Source of the DNA: Leptospiraceae bacterium
GTDB lineage: Bacteria > Spirochaetota > Leptospiria > Leptospirales > Leptospiraceae
Assembly (NCBI GenBank): GCA_027485405.1
Contig: JAIXRB010000134.1
Location: 1 to 24,512 of the forward strand
DNA length: 24,512 nt
Direction of reading: 5' to 3'
Below the pieces are notes generated by a model. It saw nothing but the letters and a program-made list of their open reading frames with translations, was not told the origin of the DNA and did no database searches. Positions within the stretch are counted from its first letter, which is position 1; each line of letters opens with the position of its first letter. This document shows positions 8,491 to 14,948 of the stretch, one piece after another. The translations under genes were made by a program, and so were the position numbers.

Positions 8491-8808
8491 ATGGTTTTTT
8501 CAAAGAAAGAAGTCCAAGAGAACTACCCTTTAGCCGAGCGGATTAAAATGGAACGTGCTAAAACCCAAAACTCCATTACTTATTGGATCAACGAGCTTGT
8601 GAGCACTCAGTTTCCAGGGATAGATGATGTACCTGCTCTCATCCAAATGACGCATTCTTTAATTGCTCAAGTAGAAGACTTATACAAAGAAAAGGAAAGT
8701 CTATTGAAAGTCTTCCCAGGTGTTAAATCCACTCAAGAAGCTATCGATCTAGCAAAAGGGATGGAAGAGCAGTTGAAAGCCATTTACGCAGAAAAAGAAG
8801 GAAAATAA
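8491..8808 (+). CDS. small helical protein of unknown function, first gene of the pyp unit
   Basis: I do not recognise a family. The 105-residue product is highly charged, has no Cys, no signal peptide and no membrane segment, and looks almost entirely alpha-helical: a first helix to about 40, then a turn with FPGIDDVP (41-48), then a long heptad-like helix from about 49 to 74, and a third from 81 to 104. It starts at an ATG with AGGA five bases upstream. Its stop lies four bases before the pyp start, so the two are surely translated from one message. That pairing suggests a PYP partner, for instance an adaptor to the divergent transducer, but nothing in the sequence proves it. Confidence 0.75.
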   Translation: MVFSKKEVQENYPLAERIKMERAKTQNSITYWINELVSTQFPGIDDVPALIQMTHSLIAQVEDLYKEKESLLKVFPGVKSTQEAIDLAKGMEEQLKAIYAEKEGK

Positions 8809-8812
8809 AACC

Positions 8813-9190
8813 ATGCAAGCTCAAACATTTTTAGAACCAAGCCTCCTCTCACGATTGAATTCCTTATCCCAGTCAGAAATCGATTCCTTTCCGTTTGGAA
8901 TTGTCAAGGTAGATCCCAACGGACAAATCCTTATGTACAACAAGTACGAATCCGAGCTTGCCAAAGTGCCTATTTCTACCGCAGTGGGTAGAAACTTCTT
9001 TACTGAAGTCGCCATTTGTACCAACAACAGAATTTTCTACGGGCGCTTTAAAGAGGGAATGGAAAAAGGTGAGTTGGATGCTATATTTAACTATGTATTT
9101 ACATACAACATGAAACCAACAAATGTTATAGTTCACTTGTTGCATGACAGATCAACCGGAACCAATTGGGTCTTTGTTAAGTCTCGCTAA
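8813..9190 (+). CDS. pyp: photoactive yellow protein (PYP) homologue, blue-light receptor
   Basis: PYP is a small cytoplasmic PAS-fold photoreceptor carrying p-coumarate as a thioester on a cysteine. The product has 125 residues, the same as Halorhodospira halophila PYP, and aligns with my recollection of that sequence without gaps over nearly all its length (about one third identical, counted by eye). Key positions keep their numbers: Tyr42 and Glu46, which hydrogen-bond the chromophore phenolate; Cys69 in EVAICTNN, the attachment site; Tyr94, Phe96, Tyr98 and Met100, which tune recovery; and the C-terminal WVFVK strand. FYGRFKEGMEKGEL is a hallmark stretch. Differences include Thr50 to Ala, Arg52 to Val and Pro68 to Ile. 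An ordinary PAS domain would not keep this set. AAGGA lies ten bases upstream of the ATG. Confidence 0.93.
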   Translation: MQAQTFLEPSLLSRLNSLSQSEIDSFPFGIVKVDPNGQILMYNKYESELAKVPISTAVGRNFFTEVAICTNNRIFYGRFKEGMEKGELDAIFNYVFTYNMKPTNVIVHLLHDRSTGTNWVFVKSR

Positions 9191-9194
9191 AGAT

Positions 9195-10640
9195 CTATAC
9201 TGATTCAATCTGGTTTAGGTATTCCAAGATCCCGTTGATAGTTAAAAAGAATGCCGTGTTTCTTTCTTCTACAGGAATCCCATAGCCTAACTTCTTTTCT
9301 ATGGCAAGGATCAGGGCATGCCATCGCAACGAATCCAACCCCAAATCTTCGATTAGGTGCGCATTACTAAAGGCAAAGGCATCTACAACGTTTTTATCGC
9401 TTTTTGCCTGACTTACCATGCTTTGGACAATATTCTTTAAATAAGTTTCCCAGGGTAAAAGTAGATCTTCTTCAGATTTTCTGAATCCAAAGGCACCTAA
9501 TAATTGTTTGCGAGCTATTTGTTTTAGATTTTCATAGTCTGTCTTTCCATTGGGCAGTTTTGGCAAAGATTCAATTTCATAGATCTGTTGCGGCTGGTGG
9601 CTGGGAGGAATTTCAATCTTAGCAAAGGAGGCAAGGTCTTCCTTGGTTTTCCCAGGCAAAGCAGAAAAGAAAAGATGAATCGTTGGATTGTCCTCCACAT
9701 CGTTTACAGAAACAACTGCAATCTCTTTGCAGATCTTAGCCTCAGAATACAACGATTCAATTTGATCTAAAGAAATCCGTTTCCCATTTCGTTTGATGAT
9801 TCGATCTGCTCTTCCCGTTAGATTCCATCCTGTTTCATTCAAATCCCCCAGATCTTGGGTTTGAAAAAATCCATCCTCTGTTAGCTGAGTTCCAAGATGA
9901 GAATACTCGGAAACCCAAGGGCTTTTGACTCGAAGAAGGTCTTCTCTGTTGGTTTCAGCCTCTACTCTAGGGAGGAGGGTAAACCTGGATTTCCAAAGTG
10001 GGTCGCGAAATCCCATCGCACCTGTTTCCGTAGACCCATAGATTTCTATGACCTTTGATTTTCCCAAGTTTCGGATCTCTCTTGTCAATTGAAGCTGTAG
10101 TTTAGATCCCGATGTGATGATAAAAGAAGGCAAAGGGGAGCCGGCTTGTACCAGGTTCTGTAAAATTGCAGGAACTGTGATAAGACAAGAGTTCGGTGGA
10201 AATTTGGAAGTTTCGGTTGAAACAGGAAGTTTCAATTTTCGTGGTATAAGAAATCCCCAAATCAACCCAAAGATAAAACAGAGAGGAACTGTTAAATGGA
10301 TTAGAAGGTTCTCGTGAATGAGGAAGGCAACTGGGCTAGTTTCGTTTAACCAAAAATCAATTTCTTTTTCGAGCTGAGACATTGACTTTAAGATCAGTTT
10401 TGGTTCCCCCGTACTGCCAGAGGTCGCAAGCCAAAAAGATTGTTTGTCTTTTTGAACCTCGGCTCGTAGGTTTAAAAAACCGGATGGACCAAGGTCACTT
10501 TGTAAGGTGAGGAGTTTTTCTGCCAGAAGAGAGTTTTGCCAACCAGGATCGATGAGAATAGGGCAAAGACTATTGTTCAGGTCTTCTTCAAAGGATCCTG
10601 AAAAAAAGTAGGAGTTGTTAGCAAAGCGAAGGGGAAACAA
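9195..10640 (-). CDS. compact adenylate-forming ligase fused to acyl carrier protein domain; candidate p-coumarate activator for PYP
   Basis: An ANL-superfamily enzyme of 481 residues that should adenylate a carboxylic acid. The core motifs are in order: A3 SGSTGEPK (74-81), A5 IYGSTETGAMG (200-210), A7 TQDLGD (261-266), A8 LTGRADRIIKRNGKRIS (274-290) and the catalytic Lys366 in LPNGKTDY. A3 comes near residue 74, so the N-terminal subdomain is much shorter than in 4-coumarate:CoA ligase. Residues about 400-481 form an acyl carrier protein with the phosphopantetheine Ser437 in LGLDSLRW. The acyl group may thus be handed to its own carrier rather than to CoA. It ends four bases from pyp on the opposite strand. 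I infer p-coumarate as substrate from position; fatty acid or aryl-polyene-type substrates are alternatives. TTG start has GGAGGG seven bases upstream. Confidence 0.8.
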   Translation of the reverse strand: MFPLRFANNSYFFSGSFEEDLNNSLCPILIDPGWQNSLLAEKLLTLQSDLGPSGFLNLRAEVQKDKQSFWLATSGSTGEPKLILKSMSQLEKEIDFWLNETSPVAFLIHENLLIHLTVPLCFIFGLIWGFLIPRKLKLPVSTETSKFPPNSCLITVPAILQNLVQAGSPLPSFIITSGSKLQLQLTREIRNLGKSKVIEIYGSTETGAMGFRDPLWKSRFTLLPRVEAETNREDLLRVKSPWVSEYSHLGTQLTEDGFFQTQDLGDLNETGWNLTGRADRIIKRNGKRISLDQIESLYSEAKICKEIAVVSVNDVEDNPTIHLFFSALPGKTKEDLASFAKIEIPPSHQPQQIYEIESLPKLPNGKTDYENLKQIARKQLLGAFGFRKSEEDLLLPWETYLKNIVQSMVSQAKSDKNVVDAFAFSNAHLIEDLGLDSLRWHALILAIEKKLGYGIPVEERNTAFFLTINGILEYLNQIESV

Positions 10641-10644
10641 AAAG

Positions 10645-10669
10645 AAACCCTCCTAGATTAGGAGGGTTT
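10645..10669 (-). terminator. rho-independent terminator whose 3' arm carries the next gene's Shine-Dalgarno
   Basis: A perfect 11-base-pair stem (10645-10655 with 10659-10669) closes a three-base loop. Read on the reverse strand it is followed by CTTTTTG, so it fits an intrinsic terminator 14 bases after the stop of the LruC-domain gene. The 3' arm contains GGAGGG, placed seven bases before the TTG start of the ligase-ACP gene. The same hairpin would thus hide that ribosome site. Confidence 0.8.
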
Positions 10670-10682
10670 GTAGAAGAGAAAT

Positions 10683-12935
10683 TTAAGCAATGCTTGGCTT
10701 AACCTTTTTCTTTAAGAAAAAGCCCATGCTTGCCCCAATCACAATCAACCCAAAGGATACTGCTAGGATGTTGGATTTGACAGCTTTGATCATATAGGCT
10801 GAAAAAGTAGCATCTTGGTAGAAATCCCTAACGTTTACTACGAATTGAGGATGCACAACTCTAGCATACCATTCTCTGTCCGACTGCCCTTTGGATGCCG
10901 CCCAAGTTTGGAATGCTGGATATCCTGTGCGCGCTGGGTTTCGGATGTCGTTCGATCCATTTGGAAAGTTGAATACACCTGGAACGATGATTGCCCAAGG
11001 GAATCCATTGCAATCCATATAGCGATCACCCAACTGAGTCACGGTTCTACCTGCCACAGTGCAAGTTTTAGATCCAGTCACATAGCCTGGTCTATAGACC
11101 CTGTGTCGGTTGCCAACAGGACCTTGGTTGATCACCAAATTCCAGTTTAAGTGTCCTCCTACCATATTTGCCGCGGTTTTAAGATCTACAGGTGTGGTGA
11201 AGCTAAAAGAGAAGTTTGAAGTTACCCCTCTTACAAATTGAGATCTAGTGAGGTTTGCAGCTACGTTCTGCGATCCGAAAAGTGTCAGATCGGAACTTGG
11301 CATGATCAAAATTCCATTTCTAAGTTCAGTCGTTGATACGGTCACATTCGTTCTGCAGTCAGAAGTGTTAGGAGCGTAAATCCTACTGGTTGATTGCGCG
11401 CTAATGCACCCTGGTTGGGTTACTCTGTTTGCAGTAATGGTCCAGGGTTGTCCACTGGCGTTTACGAAGGTTTGATTGAACTGCGCTGTAGAAGGAACGT
11501 TCAAAGAAAGGCGTAGTTCGTGGTTATAACCCGCTCCTTTACCAATCAAGGTAACGATTCCGCGCAGATTCTTGACTAAACCATCAGGTGTTTGGTCCAT
11601 TTCGGTAGAGAATATGGCGACAAAGTCGTTTAAGTCTGCATCACCAGGGCTGTCTCTATCTGGTAGCCAAAGGTCTTCAAAAGCGATTGTGTAACGACCA
11701 GAACGAATTCTCTGAGATAAGCTGGCATCATTTGCAAAATCATCGAAGACATTCAAAACTCCATCGCAGTCTGTATCAATGGTCTTATTGCAAGACGTAG
11801 CTGGTTGGAAGTTCGTTGTGTTCAGGGTAATCGTGGGAGAAACAGCAACTGTAGCTGGAGCAGAAGGGGTAGATCCGGCAACAGGGGTAGTTGATGCTCC
11901 TGTCGAAGCTGGTGCCGCTGGAACCAAAACTGGCGCCTCTCCTTTTAGAACAACTGGCTCACCAGTCGTTGGGTTGTTCCCAACTGCACTAATGTTCACA
12001 GTATTAACGTTTGGTGGCACGCTAATTGAAATTGTGGCAACTCCTTGAGTGTTTGTGTTTCCAGTGCCTAAGACCGTTGGCGTAGAGGAAGTTGTTGTTT
12101 CCGAAACTGTGCAAGGAACTCCAGACACTGGTCCTGATTTGTCAGCAATAGTGATAACAACGGGAACAGTAACGTTTGTAGTGTAGGTAAACTGTTGAGG
12201 GACAGGGATGGGTGTTACCGATGTCACAGTTTGCACTGTAGTTTGAGCAGCGGCCGCCGCAGCGGCTTCTTTCGCGGCTTTTTCTGCTTTATCGGCGGCG
12301 GCTTGGGCGAGTGCGGCGGCTTCAGCAGCAGCCTTCTCTTTGGCTTCGGCTTCCGCTAGGGCTTGTGCATCGGCTTCTGCTTTCGCTTTGGCGGTTGCCT
12401 CCGCAAGTGCGGCTTTTTCTTGGTCTAACTTTGCTTGGATGGCGGCGGCGGCTTCAGCGGCGGCTTGAGATGCAATTTGTGCCTCGATCGCGGCTTGGGT
12501 TGCGGCTTCTTGGTCTTTTCTCGCTTTTGCTTCTTTTGCGGCCTTGGCGGCGGCTTCAGCATCTGCCACAGCTTGGACTGCGATGGCTTGTTGCTCGGCA
12601 ACGTTGATCTCAGGTGTTACTGTTCCTGCAGTGGTTCCTGAAGATGAGGATGTAGAACTTGAATTCGATGTTGCGCTGGACGTCGAACCCGTGCTAGCTG
12701 TGGAGCTAGTTGAACCAGTTGCAACTGGGATGGCGATTGGTGTGACCGAATCCAAACTGACTACTGTGAAGGTAGTTCCCTCAGTTGCCGCCGACGATGC
12801 GACCGCTGGAGTTGATGTATCGCTCGATGAGGAGAGGAAAGGAAGGAGCATCATGGCTCCGGAGCCTGAGCCTCCGACTGCGTTGCAGTTTGCCAGAGCA
12901 CTCCCGAATATGAGGGTAAGGACGATTTTTTTCAT
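10683..12935 (-). CDS. LruC-domain lipoprotein with alanine-rich helix and C-terminal membrane helix (first paralogue)
   Basis: A 750-residue predicted lipoprotein. The signal peptide ends in a spirochetal lipobox LANC, lipidated at Cys17. Then come a Ser/Thr-rich stretch (about 36-107), a TolA-like Ala/Lys/Glu-rich helix (about 112-231), an Ig-like strand-rich domain (about 250-335), a second Thr/Pro linker, a calcium-type loop DTDCDGVLNVFDD (387-399), and the LruC domain with DADLNDFV, GAGYNHELRL, VGGHLNW and VIVPGVFNFPNG. The end is a hydrophobic helix (about 722-741) followed by KKKVKP. I start at ATG 12935 because AGGTGG lies five bases upstream; the GTG nine bases earlier lies within that element. 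LruC is a leptospiral antigen linked to equine uveitis; the domain's biochemical role is unknown to me. A paralogue lies just upstream. Confidence 0.85.
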   Translation of the reverse strand: MKKIVLTLIFGSALANCNAVGGSGSGAMMLLPFLSSSSDTSTPAVASSAATEGTTFTVVSLDSVTPIAIPVATGSTSSTASTGSTSSATSNSSSTSSSSGTTAGTVTPEINVAEQQAIAVQAVADAEAAAKAAKEAKARKDQEAATQAAIEAQIASQAAAEAAAAIQAKLDQEKAALAEATAKAKAEADAQALAEAEAKEKAAAEAAALAQAAADKAEKAAKEAAAAAAAQTTVQTVTSVTPIPVPQQFTYTTNVTVPVVITIADKSGPVSGVPCTVSETTTSSTPTVLGTGNTNTQGVATISISVPPNVNTVNISAVGNNPTTGEPVVLKGEAPVLVPAAPASTGASTTPVAGSTPSAPATVAVSPTITLNTTNFQPATSCNKTIDTDCDGVLNVFDDFANDASLSQRIRSGRYTIAFEDLWLPDRDSPGDADLNDFVAIFSTEMDQTPDGLVKNLRGIVTLIGKGAGYNHELRLSLNVPSTAQFNQTFVNASGQPWTITANRVTQPGCISAQSTSRIYAPNTSDCRTNVTVSTTELRNGILIMPSSDLTLFGSQNVAANLTRSQFVRGVTSNFSFSFTTPVDLKTAANMVGGHLNWNLVINQGPVGNRHRVYRPGYVTGSKTCTVAGRTVTQLGDRYMDCNGFPWAIIVPGVFNFPNGSNDIRNPARTGYPAFQTWAASKGQSDREWYARVVHPQFVVNVRDFYQDATFSAYMIKAVKSNILAVSFGLIVIGASMGFFLKKKVKPSIA
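12239..12599 (-). repeat. GC-rich degenerate repeat encoding an alanine-rich helix
   Basis: This stretch inside the first LruC-domain gene encodes about 120 residues made mostly of Ala, Glu, Lys, Gln and Asp, built from short degenerate units such as AEA, AAA and KAE. On the forward strand it shows as runs of ggcggc/gcttcg, visibly richer in G+C than the genes around it. It yields spurious open frames on the opposite strand. In the protein it should form a long, rigid single helix or coiled coil, which on typical helical rise (0.15 nm per residue) could reach about 18 nm. Confidence 0.7.
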
Positions 12936-12989
12936 TTTTGCCACCTATGGACAGAGTAGCAATTTTTTTGAAAAAGCGGAAATCCTTTT

Positions 12990-13019
12990 CTTGGGTAGGA
13001 ACTTGCATTCCCACCCAAG
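12990..13019. repeat. imperfect inverted repeat between the two LruC-domain genes
   Basis: CTTGGGT (12990-12996) pairs with ACCCAAG (13013-13019), and inside it GGAA (12998-13001) pairs with TTCC (13008-13011) around a six-base loop, with one A/C mismatch. On the coding (reverse) strand it is followed by AAAAGG, not a run of U. It is therefore not a standard terminator. It could be an RNA processing or stabilising hairpin between cotranscribed paralogues, or an operator. Confidence 0.5.
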
Positions 13020-13029
13020 TACTAGTACT
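13018..13029. repeat. 12-base perfect palindrome AGTACTAGTACT
   Basis: A perfect self-complementary 12-mer lies directly after the inverted repeat and four bases from the stop codon of the second LruC-domain gene. It could be a dimeric protein-binding site or chance in AT-rich intergenic sequence. Nothing else supports a function. Confidence 0.35.
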
Positions 13030-13033
13030 ATCC

Positions 13034-14878
13034 CTAAGAATTTCGGGAAATATTCAATAATAGGAGAAGTTTATCCCGAAAGTAGAAGCCCAGAATAGCT
13101 CCGATGAAAATAAACATCACCGATACGATCCAAACGTTCCAGTGGAGCGATTCGACTAGCACCGCTGTAAAAGGAAGAAGCGGTTGCCCTGTCACTGCAT
13201 CGATGTAGTGAGTTCGAATTGGAACATTTGAACTTGGTCTAGTCTCTTCTTGGAACCAGTTTCTGTAACTAACTCCTTTGGATTCTGCCCAAGTTTTGAA
13301 ATGTTGGTAGCCTGAGTTGGTTCCCATGATGTTCACACCGCCTCTAGGGTAGTTGAATACACCTGGAACAATGACCGCGAAAGGAAAGCCTGAAACACGA
13401 TCCACATATCGATCATAAGCCGTCGCTCCGGTTCCTTCAAAGTAAAACCCAGGACGATAGACAATTTGGCTCGTATTTCGAATAGGGAGTAGGTAGTTGA
13501 AGTGCCCACCCATCACGTTTCTTCCCGCAGTGAAATCAACAGGAGCCGAAAAGACAATCTTCCAACGAGAAGTGGTCCCTCTAGTAAAGTTCAAGGCAGC
13601 GTTTAACACAGGAGCATTTTGCTGACCCGAAGTCGAAAGGAACATATTTCGAGAATTCGGAAAAATTAGAGCTCCTTTTCGGAGTTGGTCTGCGTTCAGA
13701 GTTCCGCCTGTGCAATCTCCAGCATTGGTATATGAAGTGAGAGCAAGTTCACAATTGACCTGAAAGGTATTCCCATGGCCATTCAAATAACTGACAGTGA
13801 AAGCTCCTGTTACGTTGGAAGGGACATCGAAAGCCACTCTGAGGTCATGGACATAACCTGCGCCTCTCGCTGTCATCGTAAAAATCCCTTCTACTTCACG
13901 AACTTTGCCATCTGGTGCATAACCAATCTTGGTTTGAAACACAGTCACATGGTCGTTTAGATCCATGTCGTTCCCAGTGTTGGTAGGAGGTTGGGCACGG
14001 ATTTTGTTCCAGTCATACAAATCCTCCCAAGCCATTGTAAACCGACCGCTTTCTTCGACCCAGCCAACCAAAGCATTTGTAGGTGCTTTGTCATCCGCGT
14101 CTAAAACTCCATCGCAGTCGGCATCGAGAACTGGTAAACAGCCAGCGATTCCACTGAAATTTTTGGTATCAAGGACAATGCTAGGTGCTACAACGACAGT
14201 TCCATTGTCGCCTCCACCGTTGTTCCCGCCTCCATTGTTCCCCCCACCGCCAGTATTACCGCCGCCTGGGTTTGCTGGAAGTTGGATTGCAATTCGCCCT
14301 ACGATTTCTTGGGCAAGCCCAGTTTTGGGATTGATTCCAATGATCCGTACAATGACCTCGTTTACGTTAGGTGTAACTGTGATTCGAACCGTTACAAGTC
14401 CTGTCGCAACTGTAAAGCCTTGGGAGAGGAATTTTTCAGTTCCAGGAGTGGAGCGGTCTTCTGTGATTTTAACTAGAATATTGTTGATAGGACCATCTTC
14501 GTTCGTTACTCGGAGTGTCACATTTGTGCTGATTGTGTTGTCCCAAATAAAACTGCCAGGAACCACATCATACCTGATTTGAGATGTGACTTCTGTTGGG
14601 CCAGTTGGGTTAGTGAACACTCCATCATCGGCAGGAGCTGTGGTAGAGGAAGCAACAGGGATCGCAGGTGTGCTGTTCCCTGAATTCTCATCCAGTGGGG
14701 TAACAACAAATCCTTGGCCGGAGGCGGCATTGGAAAGAGTCTCGGGTGTTGCGGCAACAGACTCACCGCCTCCCATCAATAGGAAAAACAAGGGAGGTGA
14801 GTCCTTCTTCTTATTGCAACCAGTGGCTACAATGATAGTTCCGAGGATAAGAGAAGTGGTGAGTATTTTTCGCAACAT
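13034..14878 (-). CDS. LruC-domain lipoprotein with glycine-rich linker and C-terminal membrane helix (second paralogue)
   Basis: A 614-residue predicted lipoprotein with signal peptide and lipobox ATGC at Cys21, then charged KKKDS. An Ig-like domain (about 113-200) follows, then a linker of repeated Asn/Gly blocks (204-225), the calcium-type loop DADCDGVLDADD (252-263), and the LruC domain to about 560. Blocks shared with the neighbouring paralogue include MDLNDHV, GAGYVHDLRV, VMGGHFNY and VIVPGVFNYPRGG. The C-terminus is a hydrophobic helix (about 580-600) followed by RDK and a second leucine-rich tail. It lacks the paralogue's alanine-rich helix, so the linker was exchanged while the ends were kept. 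GGAGG is 12 bases before the ATG. It lies upstream of the other LruC gene on the same strand with a gap of about 98 bases. Confidence 0.85.
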   Translation of the reverse strand: MLRKILTTSLILGTIIVATGCNKKKDSPPLFFLLMGGGESVAATPETLSNAASGQGFVVTPLDENSGNSTPAIPVASSTTAPADDGVFTNPTGPTEVTSQIRYDVVPGSFIWDNTISTNVTLRVTNEDGPINNILVKITEDRSTPGTEKFLSQGFTVATGLVTVRITVTPNVNEVIVRIIGINPKTGLAQEIVGRIAIQLPANPGGGNTGGGGNNGGGNNGGGDNGTVVVAPSIVLDTKNFSGIAGCLPVLDADCDGVLDADDKAPTNALVGWVEESGRFTMAWEDLYDWNKIRAQPPTNTGNDMDLNDHVTVFQTKIGYAPDGKVREVEGIFTMTARGAGYVHDLRVAFDVPSNVTGAFTVSYLNGHGNTFQVNCELALTSYTNAGDCTGGTLNADQLRKGALIFPNSRNMFLSTSGQQNAPVLNAALNFTRGTTSRWKIVFSAPVDFTAGRNVMGGHFNYLLPIRNTSQIVYRPGFYFEGTGATAYDRYVDRVSGFPFAVIVPGVFNYPRGGVNIMGTNSGYQHFKTWAESKGVSYRNWFQEETRPSSNVPIRTHYIDAVTGQPLLPFTAVLVESLHWNVWIVSVMFIFIGAILGFYFRDKLLLLLNISRNS

Positions 14879-14906
14879 GAATTGTAGTGTCCTCCGCTAC
14901 AAGCTA

Positions 14907-14934
14907 ATCGTATCAAAGATCGGAATTAAAGCAA
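14907..14934 (-). promoter_or_regulatory. possible sigma-70-type promoter of the LruC-domain tandem
   Basis: Read on the reverse strand, TTGCTT (14934-14929) is followed after 16 bases by TACGAT (14912-14907), then about 28 bases with GGAGG lead to the ATG at 14878. The boxes match the consensus only moderately, but position and spacing relative to the start and ribosome site are suitable. The 70-base gap after ubiE contains no clear terminator. Confidence 0.3.
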
Positions 14935-14948
14935 CCATTTCCGAACAA

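Noticed and set aside
8821..9145. Two reverse open frames inside pyp
   Set aside because: No domain and no ribosome site; pyp in the forward frame has full family conservation.
12544..13098. Forward 184-codon open frame across the alanine-rich part and upstream of the first LruC-domain gene
   Set aside because: It is the mirror of the GC-rich alanine repeat and low-complexity linker; its translation is Val/Glu/Ala-rich with no family, and the reverse frame has lipobox and domains.
13965..14582. Forward 205-codon open frame opposite the second LruC-domain gene
   Set aside because: Pro/Leu/Ser-rich shadow of the Asn/Gly linker and Ig region; the reverse frame is clearly the real gene.
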